Source of the DNA: Arthrobacter sp. YN
Lineage (GTDB): Bacteria > Actinomycetota > Actinomycetes > Actinomycetales > Micrococcaceae
Assembly: GCF_002224285.1 (NCBI RefSeq)
Contig: NZ_CP022436.1
Coordinates: 186,001-250,000, forward strand
Reading direction: 5' to 3'
DNA: 64,000 nt
The position numbers were made by a program, and so were the translations under genes. Position 1 is the stretch's first letter; every line of letters begins with the position of its first letter. Below are positions 53,596 through 63,100 of the stretch, one piece after another. Under the pieces are notes generated by a model that worked only from the letters and a program-made list of their open reading frames with translations, was not told the origin of the DNA and ran no database searches.

Positions 53596-54224
53596 TAATC
53601 CACCTGGCGTTTGAGTTTGTTACCCAGCCATAGCATCGCCAGGCTCACCACCAGGAAGCCAACGGAGATGGCGAGTGCGAACACCACCACACCGCCCCAA
53701 CCGCCGGCTCGGGCCGGGTCGATGAACCAGTAGGGGTACCAGTTCACCAAGGCGCCACGGACCAGGCTGTAGACCAGGTAGCCAATGGGGTAGAGCAGCC
53801 AGTACCAAACGTGTTTGAGCTGCAGCGTTGCCCGGGGCGGCTGGAAGAGCCAATCAGCCACCATCACCACAGGGATCAAGTAATGGACCACAAAGTTGAC
53901 CCACGGCAACAGCGAGCCGAGGTCCTCGCCGGCCAGCAAAGCACCAAAAACCAGACCCACCACGGCCATGGCGATGGTGGCAGTGCCGCGAGTGACATCG
54001 TCAGCTTCTGTAGGCCGCTTCCGGATCAGCACCCGGTATCCGCTGATCAGCAGCACCAGTGCGGCGAAGATGTTGGACAGGTTGGTGAAATAGCTGAAGA
54101 AGTTCCAGAGGTCATAGCCCATGCCCAGATGTACCGTCAGCTGGGTTCCCACCGCCACCAACGTCAAAAGCCCAAAGAAAAAGCGTCCCCCGATAAGCAC
54201 ATTCCGTTTGGTCATGCCTCCCAT
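53592..54224 (-). CDS. Pr6Pr-family membrane protein
   Basis: 210 aa with six hydrophobic segments. 'YDLWNFFSYFTNLSNIFAALVLLISG' and 'WVNFVVHYLIPVVMVADWLFQPP' are typical of the Pr6Pr / FAR-17a-like integral membrane family of actinobacteria; no biochemical role is known. Starts at either of two ATGs (54224 or 54215). A single gene facing TetR. Confidence 0.82.
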   Translation of the reverse strand: MGGMTKRNVLIGGRFFFGLLTLVAVGTQLTVHLGMGYDLWNFFSYFTNLSNIFAALVLLISGYRVLIRKRPTEADDVTRGTATIAMAVVGLVFGALLAGEDLGSLLPWVNFVVHYLIPVVMVADWLFQPPRATLQLKHVWYWLLYPIGYLVYSLVRGALVNWYPYWFIDPARAGGWGGVVVFALAISVGFLVVSLAMLWLGNKLKRQVDY

Positions 54225-54269
54225 CCTTGCCGACCACGTGCCCCGAACGGCCCCGACACCCCGGAATAG

Positions 54270-55643
54270 CTACGTGATCAGCAATTCCAGTGCCTCGGCA
54301 AGATGGCCAACCTCCCGCACTGAGAAGCCGTCCGGAATCACACCGGCACCCGCAGGGCTGGCCGGAACAATAGCGTGCGTGAACCCGAGCCGGTGTGCTT
54401 CCTGGATGCGCTGGTTGATACCGGGAACAGGGCGGACTTCACCAGCCAGGCCCACCTCGCCAAAGGCAATCAGGCGCTGGGGGAGAGCCTTCCGGGCCTT
54501 GGCCGACGCTACGGCCAGGGCAACAGCCAGGTCCGTCGCCGGTTCCGTGAGCTTCACACCGCCCACCGTTGCCACATAGGAATCATCTTTGTGCAGCATG
54601 CAGCCGGCACGCTGCTGAAGGACTGCCAGCAGCATGGCCACCCTGGAGCTTTCCAGCCCGCTGGTTGCCCGGCGCGGCTGCGAATTGGCGCTCTCGGCAA
54701 GAAGGGATTGAACCTCTGCCAGCAGCGGCCGGCGACCCTCCATGGTCACCGTAATACAGGTGCCTGAAACGGGCTCCCGGGTCCGCGAAACGAACAGCCC
54801 GCTGGGATCAGCCAGCCCCTCGATGCCGGCCTCGTTCAGGTCAAAGCAGCCGACGTCGTCCGTGGCGCCATAACGGTTCTTCACAGCCCGGAGCAGGCGC
54901 AGGCGCGAATGGCGCTCGCCTTCGAATTGGCACACGACGTCCACCAGGTGTTCCAGCAGCCGCGGCCCGGCGATGGTGCCTTCCTTGGTCACGTGGCCTA
55001 CCAACAACGTGGTCATGTTGCGCCGCTTGGCTGCGGCAATGATCGACGCAGCAACTTCACGCACCTGCGAAACTCCGCCGGCGCTGCCCTCCACGTCGGC
55101 ACTGCTCAAGGTCTGCACAGAGTCCACGATCAGCAGCTTGGGCTCAAGCTTCTCCACCTGTCCCAAGGCCTGGCCAAGGTCAGTTTCCGCAGAAAGATAA
55201 AGGCTATGGGCCACGGCGTCGATCCGCTCCGCACGGAGCTTGACCTGTGCCGCAGACTCTTCTCCGGTGATGTAGAGGACGTCCTGGCCAGTGCGCGCGA
55301 ACTTCGCCGCCACGTCCAACAGCAGCGTGGACTTCCCGACGCCGGGTTCCCCAGCGAGCAGGATGACGGCACCCGGCACGAGCCCTCCTCCGAGGACGCG
55401 GTCCAGCTCATCCACGCCCGTGGGCAGGAAGGCCGCAGTGGTGCCATCCACCTCAGCGATACGGCGGGCCGGCGCCAAAACTGTAGCGGCCGCCGTCGTG
55501 CGCGCTACCGTGGCGCCGTACTCCTCAACGGTTCCCCACGCCTGGCACTCGCCGCAGCGGCCCACCCATTTGATGGCGGTCCAGCCGCATTCGGCACACT
55601 TGTAGGCGGGTGTTTTTGATGCGCGGGACGTCTTGGAAGCCAT
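54270..55643 (-). CDS. radA: DNA repair protein RadA
   Basis: 457 aa. A hexameric RecA-like helicase assisting branch migration. N-terminal zinc finger CAECGW...CGEC, Walker A 'GEPGVGKST', the RadA-specific 'KNRYGATDD', and a C-terminal Lon-protease-like domain with 'AFGEVGLAGEVRPV'. The ATG at 55643 is right because it precedes the zinc finger; the frame runs open far upstream through the PAP2 gene and is spurious there. RadA and DisA usually lie side by side in actinobacteria. Confidence 0.95.
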   Translation of the reverse strand: MASKTSRASKTPAYKCAECGWTAIKWVGRCGECQAWGTVEEYGATVARTTAAATVLAPARRIAEVDGTTAAFLPTGVDELDRVLGGGLVPGAVILLAGEPGVGKSTLLLDVAAKFARTGQDVLYITGEESAAQVKLRAERIDAVAHSLYLSAETDLGQALGQVEKLEPKLLIVDSVQTLSSADVEGSAGGVSQVREVAASIIAAAKRRNMTTLLVGHVTKEGTIAGPRLLEHLVDVVCQFEGERHSRLRLLRAVKNRYGATDDVGCFDLNEAGIEGLADPSGLFVSRTREPVSGTCITVTMEGRRPLLAEVQSLLAESANSQPRRATSGLESSRVAMLLAVLQQRAGCMLHKDDSYVATVGGVKLTEPATDLAVALAVASAKARKALPQRLIAFGEVGLAGEVRPVPGINQRIQEAHRLGFTHAIVPASPAGAGVIPDGFSVREVGHLAEALELLIT

Positions 55644-55675
55644 GGGTTCAAGCGTAGTGGCGGGGACTGACAGTA

Positions 55676-56374
55676 TTAGCCGCGCCGGCCGCCGTGACGG
55701 GCCGCGTCCACAAACACCGCAATGCCCGTCACGCCAAGCGCAAGCCCGAGAGAAGCGACCACGTCCGTGAGCCAGTGGTATCCAAGGTAGATCCGGCTGC
55801 AGGCAACCAACAGCGTCAAGAGAGCGGCACCGCAGAAGGCGAGGACCGCCGTCGCACGTGAGCCGGAACGCGAGACGAGCAGGTAAGTGAGGACAAGCGC
55901 GAAGATCCCGGCGCCGAGCGTGTGGCCGGAGGGGAATGACAGTGCGTCGTCGGGGCCCAGGAGAACATCGGACGACGGCGGACCGGAGCGCCCCACATCC
56001 TGTTTCACCACCACGGACAGGATGGCGGCAAACGCCATGGCGCCCAACAGGACAGCCGGCCGCCAGAGTTCCTTCTTCCATACCGTCCATACCGCGGCCA
56101 CCGCCACACCAATGATGGTGATCCACAAGGGTGAGGTCACGGTGGTGACTGCCGTAAGGAGGGCGGTGAGCAAGGGGGTGCGCGAATCAACCATGAAGCT
56201 GTGGACCGCGCCGTCTACCGTGGCGAGTCCTGTCTCGGACAGCACTGCGGCGAACATGAGCCAGAAGATGGCGTCCCCGGCCACCAGCAAAATGCCTGCC
56301 CACAGGAACAAGGGCCGCTGCCGGAGCTTGAGCGCCGGTGCAGCACGGAAGTGCGTGGAAATGGCGGGGGTCAT
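55676..56374 (-). CDS. PAP2-family membrane phosphatase
   Basis: 232 aa with about six membrane helices. All three catalytic signatures are present: 'KQDVGRSGPP', 'FPSGHT' and 'SRIYLGYHWLTD'. It probably dephosphorylates a lipid phosphate such as phosphatidylglycerol phosphate or undecaprenyl pyrophosphate at the outer membrane face. 32 bp upstream of radA on the same strand, so the two may be co-transcribed. Confidence 0.9.
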   Translation of the reverse strand: MTPAISTHFRAAPALKLRQRPLFLWAGILLVAGDAIFWLMFAAVLSETGLATVDGAVHSFMVDSRTPLLTALLTAVTTVTSPLWITIIGVAVAAVWTVWKKELWRPAVLLGAMAFAAILSVVVKQDVGRSGPPSSDVLLGPDDALSFPSGHTLGAGIFALVLTYLLVSRSGSRATAVLAFCGAALLTLLVACSRIYLGYHWLTDVVASLGLALGVTGIAVFVDAARHGGRRG

Positions 56375-56413
56375 CGGTTCATTCTGCCAAACGGGCCTGG
56401 GACTTCTCTGAGG

Positions 56414-57541
56414 CTACAGTGCCGGAAGCACCGCGCGGGCCTCTTCCGGTTCCATGCCGCTCGCTTCCAGCAGGTCCACCATGAGGGGACGGAACAGCAT
56501 GACCACGGTTTCGCCTTCGAGCCTTTGGACATCCAGCATCTTGGGGTGCAGGCGCGCGGCGATATCCGAGAGGTCGTTCCGGGCGCGGCGCAGATGAACC
56601 CGCCGCGTCCCTTCGCTTTGCTCCGACAATCCGATGGTCATCTCGTCGATCGCGGCGGCGGTTTCCTGCAGGACTTCGGAGATACTGTCGATCGCTTCAT
56701 CGGACAGCGCGGCATGGTTGATGGCGCTGGTGAGCCGCCGCGCAAACACCCGGCTGTTACGCAGAGCCAGGTCGATGTACTCCAGGGAGTGCTCCAGGCC
56801 GGCCAGTTCGTCGCGGTGCCTCCGGTGCGCGGGAGCCAGGGTTGCCACTTCGCCCGAGGCGCGCAGCGTCTGCCGCATCCGGTCCACCAAAGGCTGGCAG
56901 TTGCGGCCACGGATCAGGGCGTGCCAGGCGATGGTGGAATCGCTTTCGGTCAGGGCCTTGCCGCATTCGCGCAGCACTTCGGCGAGTTCATGCAGGATCT
57001 TCTGGACATCTTTGCGGGGCTCCCGCCGCGGATCCTTCGGTACCAGGATGGTCACCAGCAGCGCAAAAACGCCACCGATTACAGCGTCCAGGCTGCGCGT
57101 AAAGGGCCCACCGGCCGGTGCCGGCAGCAGCACCACCAGCAAGGACTGCAGGCCCAGTTGAGTGGTGAAAATGGTTCCACTGTCCAGGAACCTGGCAAGG
57201 AGGATGGAGAAAAGAAGCACGACGGCGGCCTGCCAGATCCCAGCGCCCAGCCAGTGGAGCAGCAGGTCACCAACAACGATGCCCAGGGTGCAGCCGAGGC
57301 CCACCTCGATCACCCGGCGCAGGCGCGGATCACGGGAAAAGCCAAGTGCAATCAACGAAGAAGTAGCCGCGAACAGCGGGCCCTGGTGGCCCAGCACATA
57401 TTCGGCGAAAGCGTAGGCACCTACGGCGCACACGGTCATCTGGATGGCCGGCGTCAACGAATTCCGGCTGCGGACCAAACCCGTCCGGACTCTGGCACGC
57501 AGGAACCTCTTGCTTGCAGAAAATCCTTTCGCGGCAGCCAT
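56414..57541 (-). CDS. FUSC-family membrane protein (aromatic acid exporter-like)
   Basis: 375 aa from the ATG at 57541, which has GGACG upstream; the frame extends to 57586. The N-terminal half has about six membrane helices of the FUSC/ArAE type ('AIQMTVCAVGAYAFAEYVLGHQGPLFAATSSLIALGF' in outline). The C-terminal half is a long soluble helical domain. Related proteins are efflux pumps for hydroxylated aromatics or unknown transporters. It lies upstream of the PAP2 gene, same strand. Confidence 0.85.
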   Translation of the reverse strand: MAAAKGFSASKRFLRARVRTGLVRSRNSLTPAIQMTVCAVGAYAFAEYVLGHQGPLFAATSSLIALGFSRDPRLRRVIEVGLGCTLGIVVGDLLLHWLGAGIWQAAVVLLFSILLARFLDSGTIFTTQLGLQSLLVVLLPAPAGGPFTRSLDAVIGGVFALLVTILVPKDPRREPRKDVQKILHELAEVLRECGKALTESDSTIAWHALIRGRNCQPLVDRMRQTLRASGEVATLAPAHRRHRDELAGLEHSLEYIDLALRNSRVFARRLTSAINHAALSDEAIDSISEVLQETAAAIDEMTIGLSEQSEGTRRVHLRRARNDLSDIAARLHPKMLDVQRLEGETVVMLFRPLMVDLLEASGMEPEEARAVLPAL

Positions 57542-57645
57542 GTCGTCCAGTCTATTTGCCCGGCCCGGGTTCCGACGAAGGCGCAAACCGCATCCCGGGT
57601 GCCGCTCAAGGTGGCGCGCGCCACATAACCCAATGGTCCGCCGTC

Positions 57646-57667
57646 GTTCACCTTCTGTTCACCTTTC
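57646..57667 (+). promoter_or_regulatory. PHO box (PhoP-binding direct repeats) upstream of pstS
   Basis: Two adjacent 11-nt repeats 'gttcaccttct' and 'gttcacctttc', exactly the GTTCACC-type direct repeats bound by PhoP in Streptomyces and other actinobacteria. A weaker third unit 'gttacctgcgc' follows 7 bp later. They lie about 122 bp before the pstS start, so phosphate starvation should induce pstSCAB. Confidence 0.8.
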
Positions 57668-57788
57668 ACTGCAGATCCCGTTACCTGCGCTCCTTACCTT
57701 CAGTAAAGGAACAAAAGGTCCTCAGCTCGCGCACGCCGAAATCTCCGTTCGGCCCGCATCGAAGAATCCCTGGAAGGGGCACATCCAA

Positions 57789-58910
57789 GTGAAGGCAACT
57801 CACTTCGGCCGCAACGCGGCAATCGCGGTCATCGCAGCCGGCGCTCTCGCGCTCACTGCTTGCGGTTCAGACAACGCAACGAACACGCCTGCTGGTACCC
57901 AGTCGGCAGCGTCCGGCCCCAAGGTCACCGGCACCCTGACCGGCATCGGCGCCTCCTCCACCGGCGCAGCCATGGACGCTTGGAAGGCCGGTTTCTCCAC
58001 CGCCAACTCCGGTGCCACAGTCCAGTACTCCCCGGACGGTTCCGGCGCAGGCCGCAAGGCCATCATCGACGGCTCGGCACAGTTCGCCGGCTCGGACGCC
58101 TACCTGAAGGACGAGGAGCTTGAGAGCTCCAAGGCCAAGTGCGGCCCCGACGGCGCCATCAACATCCCGGTGTACATCTCCCCGATCGCTGTTGCCTTCA
58201 ACATTCCGGACGTCAAGGAACTGAAGCTCGACGCCGCCACAGTCGCCAAGATCTTCCGCGGCGAAATCGCCAACTGGAACGATCCCGCCATCGCCGCCCT
58301 CAACGAAGGCGTCACCCTGCCGGACCTCAAGGTCACCCCGGTCAACCGCTCTGACGACTCCGGCACCACCACCAACTTCACCGACTACCTCGCAGCTGCT
58401 GCTCCCGAGGTTTGGACGGACAAGGCTGCCGGCATCTGGCCCGCAACCCTGGCCGGCGAAAACGCCAAGGGCACCTCCGGCGTCGTCAAGACCGTCACCG
58501 ACACCCCGGGTGCCGTGACCTACGCTGATGACTCCGCCGTTTCCGGCAAGCTGGGCACCGCCTCCATCAAGGTGGGCGAGGAATTCGTCAAGATCTCGGC
58601 CGAAGCTGCTGCCAAGGCGGTCGAAGCCGGCAAGCCCGTTGACGGCCGCGCCGCAAACGACGTCGCCATCAAGCTGGACCGCAAGACCACCGAATCGGGC
58701 GCCTACCCCGTAGTCCTCGTTTCGTACCACGTAGTTTGCACCACCTACGAGACCAAGGAAGTTGCTGACCTGGTCAAGGCCTTCGAAAGCTACGTCGTTT
58801 CCGACGAAGGACAGAAGACCGCTGCTGACGCCGCCAAGTCCGCGCCGCTGTCCAAGACGCTGCAGGAAAAGGCCACGGCCGCTATCGAAACCATCAAGGC
58901 CAAGTCCTAA
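57789..58910 (+). CDS. pstS: Phosphate ABC transporter substrate-binding lipoprotein PstS
   Basis: 373 aa. Captures phosphate outside the membrane for PstCAB. The GTG start at 57789 is followed by a lipoprotein signal peptide with lipobox 'LTACG'. Phosphate-binding segments are 'GIGASSTGAAMDAW', 'QFAGSDAYLKDEEL' and 'VNRSDDSGTTTNFTDYL'. The frame extends 345 bp upstream, but that part contains the PHO box and is not coding. First gene of pstSCAB. Confidence 0.95.
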   Translation: MKATHFGRNAAIAVIAAGALALTACGSDNATNTPAGTQSAASGPKVTGTLTGIGASSTGAAMDAWKAGFSTANSGATVQYSPDGSGAGRKAIIDGSAQFAGSDAYLKDEELESSKAKCGPDGAINIPVYISPIAVAFNIPDVKELKLDAATVAKIFRGEIANWNDPAIAALNEGVTLPDLKVTPVNRSDDSGTTTNFTDYLAAAAPEVWTDKAAGIWPATLAGENAKGTSGVVKTVTDTPGAVTYADDSAVSGKLGTASIKVGEEFVKISAEAAAKAVEAGKPVDGRAANDVAIKLDRKTTESGAYPVVLVSYHVVCTTYETKEVADLVKAFESYVVSDEGQKTAADAAKSAPLSKTLQEKATAAIETIKAKS

Positions 58911-58948
58911 GGTTTCCCGGCGGGTTTGCTGAACCCGGCTGAACACTG

Positions 58949-59006
58949 AAGTTCCCTGTCCCGCTCTCCGGTGGCCACCGCGGCACCGGACCGGGGCAGG
59001 GAACTT
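58949..59006 (+). promoter_or_regulatory. Large hairpin between pstS and pstC
   Basis: 'aagttccctg-t-cccg' pairs with 'cgggg-cagggaactt' across 58 bp, without a T tract. Such an intercistronic stem commonly stabilises the pstS message and reduces read-through, giving more PstS than membrane subunits. The role is inferred. Confidence 0.6.
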
Positions 59007-59048
59007 AGCCATGTAAGACCAGTTCACTCCAGACTGAAGGAACGTGAA

Positions 59049-59981
59049 GTGACCACCAACTCCCTGACAACCTCCCAAGGCGCAGGACGCGCCGGGGACA
59101 AGGTTTTCTCCGGGGCCGCCATGGCCGCAGGGTGCCTGATTCTCGCGGTTCTCTTCGGAGTCGCGTTGTTCCTTGTGGTGCAGGCAATCCCCGCGCTCAC
59201 CGCCCCTGCTGAAGACATCCAGGGCGGGAACGGCTTCTTCGCCTACATCGCCCCAATCGTGGTGGGCACCCTCATTGCCGCGATCATCGCACTCGTCATC
59301 GCCACCCCCGTGGCCATTGGTGTGGCACTGTTCATCTCGCACTACGCTCCCCGCCGGCTCGCATCGGGCCTCGGCTACGTAGTGGACCTGCTCGCTGCCA
59401 TCCCCTCCGTTGTTTACGGCGCCTGGGGTGCTGCCTTCCTGGCCAAGGAAATCTCCCCGGCCTACGACTGGCTGGCCACCTACCTCGGATGGATCCCCAT
59501 CTTCGAAGGCCCGGCCTCCGCTACCGGCAAGACCATCCTGACCGCCGGCATTGTCCTCTCCGTCATGGTCCTGCCCATCATCACCTCCCTGTCCCGTGAA
59601 ATCTTCCTGCAGACCCCCAAGCTGCACGAGGAAGCAGCGCTTGCACTGGGAGCCACCCGCTGGGAAATGATCAAGATGGCCGTTCTGCCCTTCGGCCGCC
59701 CGGGCATTATCAGCGCCATCATGCTGGGCCTCGGCCGGGCCCTCGGCGAGACCATGGCCGTTGCCCTGGTGCTCTCCTCCGGTGTCCTGACGGCCAGCCT
59801 CATCCAGTCCGGCAACCAGACCATCGCTGCGGAAATTGCCTTGAACTTCCCCGAAGCCAGCGGCCTCAAGGTCAACACGTTGATCGCCGCCGGCCTGGTG
59901 CTGTTCGTCATCACCCTGGGCGTGAACATGATCGCCCGCTGGATCATCACCCGGCACAAAGAATTCTCGGGAGCCAACTAA
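59049..59981 (+). CDS. pstC: Phosphate ABC transporter permease PstC
   Basis: 310 aa from the GTG at 59049, with GAAGGA 7 nt upstream. Six membrane helices and the binding-protein-dependent permease EAA loop 'EEAALALGATRWEMIKMAVLPFGRPGI' (in outline). It pairs with PstA to form the channel. The pstA ATG immediately follows its stop. Confidence 0.94.
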   Translation: MTTNSLTTSQGAGRAGDKVFSGAAMAAGCLILAVLFGVALFLVVQAIPALTAPAEDIQGGNGFFAYIAPIVVGTLIAAIIALVIATPVAIGVALFISHYAPRRLASGLGYVVDLLAAIPSVVYGAWGAAFLAKEISPAYDWLATYLGWIPIFEGPASATGKTILTAGIVLSVMVLPIITSLSREIFLQTPKLHEEAALALGATRWEMIKMAVLPFGRPGIISAIMLGLGRALGETMAVALVLSSGVLTASLIQSGNQTIAAEIALNFPEASGLKVNTLIAAGLVLFVITLGVNMIARWIITRHKEFSGAN

Positions 59982-61085
59982 ATGTCCGCCACAGTAGTCC
60001 GCAAGCGCTCAGCGCTCACCAAGGGCCAGCTGCCCAAGTTCGCGCCCTACATTGTCTTGGCCGTCGCACTCGTTGTGGGCGCGGCCATCATGGCGCTCAT
60101 CGGCTTCAACGCCTTGGGCTGGGGCATCGTCTCCGCCATTCTGTTCGCCGTGGGCCTGGTCTCATGGAGCGGTGCTGTTGAAGGTGCCCGCAAAGCCAAG
60201 GACAAGCTCGCCACGTGCTTGGTGGTCGGTGCCTTCCTGATTGCGCTGCTGCCGCTGATCTCGGTGATCGTCACAGTGCTGGTCAACGGCATCCCCGGGC
60301 TCATCACCCCCGGCTTCCTGGGCACGTCCATGAATGGCGTTACCGGCGCATTCGACAACAAGGCAGTAGAGGACGGCGCGCCGGTCCTCGGCGGCATCTA
60401 CCACGCACTGCTGGGCACCCTCCAGATCACGCTCCTTGCCACAGTGATCTCCGTTCCCGTGGGCCTCCTCACCTCCATTTACCTGGTGGAATACGGCAAC
60501 GACCGTCCGCTGGCCCGCGCCATCACGTTCTTCGTGGACGTCATGACCGGCATCCCGTCGATCGTGGCCGGCCTCTTCGCGGCAGCGTTCTTCTTCGCCA
60601 TTGTTGGCCCCGGCACCAAGACCGGTGCGGTAGCCGCCGTCGCGCTTTCCGTCCTGATGATCCCTGTTGTGGTTCGCTCCAGCGAGGAAATGCTGAAGAT
60701 CGTCCCGAACGAGCTCCGCGAGGCGTCTTACGCGCTGGGCGTCCGTAAGTGGCGCACCATCACCAAGGTGGTCATCCCGACGGCGATTTCCGGCATCGCG
60801 TCCGGCGTCACCTTGGCGATCGCCCGCGTTATCGGTGAAACCGCTCCGATCCTGGTCACCGCCGGATTCGCCACCACCATCAACAACAACGTGTTCGGTG
60901 GCTGGATGGCCTCGCTGCCTACGTTCATCTACACACAGATCCTCAACCCGACGTCGCCGTCCAACCCGGAGCCGTCGGACCAGCGTGCCTGGGGCGCCGC
61001 GTTGGTGCTGATCATCCTGGTGATGCTCCTGAACCTCGGAGCCCGCCTCATCGCCCGTCTGTTCGCTCCCAAGACGGGGCGGTAG
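59982..61085 (+). CDS. pstA: Phosphate ABC transporter permease PstA
   Basis: 367 aa, longer than E. coli PstA because of about 60 extra N-terminal residues with two hydrophobic segments. The EAA loop is '[23 protein letters not shown]' in outline, and '[24 protein letters not shown]' is typical. It starts directly after the pstC stop. Confidence 0.94.
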   Translation: MSATVVRKRSALTKGQLPKFAPYIVLAVALVVGAAIMALIGFNALGWGIVSAILFAVGLVSWSGAVEGARKAKDKLATCLVVGAFLIALLPLISVIVTVLVNGIPGLITPGFLGTSMNGVTGAFDNKAVEDGAPVLGGIYHALLGTLQITLLATVISVPVGLLTSIYLVEYGNDRPLARAITFFVDVMTGIPSIVAGLFAAAFFFAIVGPGTKTGAVAAVALSVLMIPVVVRSSEEMLKIVPNELREASYALGVRKWRTITKVVIPTAISGIASGVTLAIARVIGETAPILVTAGFATTINNNVFGGWMASLPTFIYTQILNPTSPSNPEPSDQRAWGAALVLIILVMLLNLGARLIARLFAPKTGR

Positions 61086-61143
61086 GCTGCCCTTCTGCGG
61101 CCTCATCCAAAACTTCCACACCCCCAAGGAACAAAGGAACACC

Positions 61144-61923
61144 ATGTCCAAGCGCATCGACGTCAAAGACCTCAATGTCTACTACGGCAACTTCCTGGCC
61201 GTCGAGGACGTCAACATCAACATCCAGGCCAAATCCGTTACAGCCTTCATCGGCCCGTCCGGCTGCGGCAAGTCCACCTTCCTCCGCACGCTTAACCGCA
61301 TGCACGAGGTCCTTCCCGGCGCACGCGTCGAGGGCGAGGTCCTCCTGGACGGCGACAACCTCTACGGCCCCGGCGTCGACCCCGTAACCGTCCGCACCCA
61401 GGTGGGCATGGTCTTCCAGCGCCCCAACCCGTTCCCCACGATGTCCATCCGCGACAACGTGCTGGCCGGCGTGAAGCTGAACAACAAGAAGATCTCCAAG
61501 GGCGCTGCAGATGCCCTGGTGGAGAAGTCCTTGGTGGGCGCCAACCTGTGGAACGAGGTCAAGGACCGCCTGGACAAGCCCGGCTCCGGCCTTTCCGGTG
61601 GTCAGCAGCAGCGTCTGTGCATCGCCCGCGCCATCGCGGTTGAGCCCCAGGTGATCCTCATGGACGAGCCCTGCTCCGCCCTTGACCCCATCTCCACCTT
61701 GGCCGTTGAGGACCTCATCAACGAGCTCAAGGACCAGTACACCGTGGTGATCGTGACCCACAACATGCAGCAGGCGGCGCGTGTGTCGGACAAGACCGCG
61801 TTCTTCAACATCGCAGGCACCGGCAAGCCGGGCAAGCTGATCGAGTTCGCCGACACCACCAGCATCTTCAACAACCCCGGCCAGAAGGCCACGGAAGACT
61901 ACGTCTCCGGCCGCTTCGGATAA
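61144..61923 (+). CDS. pstB: Phosphate ABC transporter ATPase PstB
   Basis: 259 aa. Walker A 'GPSGCGKST', ABC signature '[14 protein letters not shown]', Walker B 'VILMDEP', and a switch His in '[13 protein letters not shown]'. Full family length. 'AAAGGAAC' precedes the ATG. Ends the pstSCAB operon before a strong terminator. Confidence 0.96.
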   Translation: MSKRIDVKDLNVYYGNFLAVEDVNINIQAKSVTAFIGPSGCGKSTFLRTLNRMHEVLPGARVEGEVLLDGDNLYGPGVDPVTVRTQVGMVFQRPNPFPTMSIRDNVLAGVKLNNKKISKGAADALVEKSLVGANLWNEVKDRLDKPGSGLSGGQQQRLCIARAIAVEPQVILMDEPCSALDPISTLAVEDLINELKDQYTVVIVTHNMQQAARVSDKTAFFNIAGTGKPGKLIEFADTTSIFNNPGQKATEDYVSGRFG

Positions 61924-61965
61924 GGGTTCTTGCAGGTTCCGGCTTCTTGGGGGGAGTCGGCACAG

Positions 61966-62014
61966 AACGACGGCGACCGTCGCCTTGGGGGTACGGTCGC
62001 CGTCGTTTTTTCTT
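61966..62014 (+). terminator. Terminator of pstSCAB
   Basis: Stem 'aacgacggcgaccg'/'cggtcgccgtcgtt' (14 bp) followed by 'ttttctt'. A classic intrinsic terminator, immediately followed by palindromic repeat B. Confidence 0.9.
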
Positions 62015-62083
62015 ACCCAAGTAGGTGACAGCAAACGTCGCAATGAGCGCTCATTGCGACGTTTGCTGCTACTTAGTTGGGTT
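62015..62083. repeat. Long palindromic repeat, member B
   Basis: A 69-bp near-perfect palindrome. Inner arms 'cagcaaacgtcgcaatga' and 'tcattgcgacgtttgctg' (18 bp) meet at centre 'gagcgctc' (62045-62052). The outer ends are 'acccaagtag' and 'ctacttagttgggt'. It shares both ends and the centre octamer with member A (25954-26016), while the arm between differs. The right end touches the stop codon of pit. Confidence 0.8.
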
Positions 62084-63099
62084 TACAGGTCCGCGAGGGG
62101 CGAGAACGCCAGCTCCAGGATGAAGGCAGCTGCGGCTGTGACCAGTGGCGTGGCCACCCAGAACAGCAGGATCCTCCGCACCAGGCGCCTGTTGACGGTG
62201 TGGAAGCGCTGATTGACCCCCGCACCCAGCACGGACGCCGTCAGCGTATGGGTGGTGGAGAGCGGCAGGTGGAAGGCGATGGCTCCGATGAACAGCATCA
62301 CGGAGGTCAGTGTTTGCGACACGAAGCCTCGCAGCGGATCCACCCTGATGAGCTTGTGGCCAAGAGTGTGGGAGATCCGCCAGCCGCCGAACATGGTGCC
62401 CGCAGTAAGCATGATGGCTGTGACCAACAGGATCCAGAGCGGCACATCATTGCCGCCGGACAATCCCGCAGCCACCATGGCCAGCAGAATGACCGCAGCT
62501 GTGCGCTGGCCGTCCTGGAGCCCGTGGCCGAACGCGACGGCGGCGGCGGAGACGGCCTGCGCCCGGCGGAACCGCCGGTTGACCACGTTCGGCTGCGTAT
62601 AGCGGGCAGCCCACGTCACCGGCCATACCAGCAGGTACGCCGCCACGAACGCGATGACAGGCGACAAGACCAACGGCAGCGCCACTTGGGTGAGCAGGAC
62701 GTTGTCCATGCCGCCTACCGCGTTGCCGCCCACCAGGACGCTTGCTGCACCTGCACCAATCAGGCCGCCCACCAGTGAGTTGGTGGAAGACAGCGGGATG
62801 CCGCGCCACCACGCGTACACTCCCCACAGGATGGCTGCAGTGAGGGCCGAGGCGAGGATGGTCAGGCCGCTGGTGCCACTCGGCAGCGTGATCCAGGACT
62901 GGGTGAAGGCAAGGATGAAAGTGCCGCTGAGCATGGCACCCACAAAGTTGAAGATGGCGGCCAGGAGCACCGCAATTGAGGGAGTGAGTGCGCGGGTCCG
63001 AGTGGAAAGCGCGACGGCGTTGGAGACGTCGCGGAAGCCGTTCAGGAATGCGAAACCGGAAGCCAGGCCAACTACCAGGACCAGGATGGCGATGGTCAC
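62083..63099 (-). CDS. pit: Low-affinity inorganic phosphate transporter (Pit family)
   Basis: 338 aa with about ten membrane helices. The duplicated PiT signatures are recognisable: 'FLNGFRDVSNAVALSTRT' near the N-terminus and 'GVNQRFHTVNRRL' toward the C-terminus. It imports metal-phosphate complexes by proton symport. It is coupled to the DUF47 gene upstream (1 bp between), the usual pit-accessory pair. It converges on pstB. Confidence 0.92.
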   Translation of the reverse strand: MTIAILVLVVGLASGFAFLNGFRDVSNAVALSTRTRALTPSIAVLLAAIFNFVGAMLSGTFILAFTQSWITLPSGTSGLTILASALTAAILWGVYAWWRGIPLSSTNSLVGGLIGAGAASVLVGGNAVGGMDNVLLTQVALPLVLSPVIAFVAAYLLVWPVTWAARYTQPNVVNRRFRRAQAVSAAAVAFGHGLQDGQRTAAVILLAMVAAGLSGGNDVPLWILLVTAIMLTAGTMFGGWRISHTLGHKLIRVDPLRGFVSQTLTSVMLFIGAIAFHLPLSTTHTLTASVLGAGVNQRFHTVNRRLVRRILLFWVATPLVTAAAAFILELAFSPLADL

Positions 63100-63100
63100 G

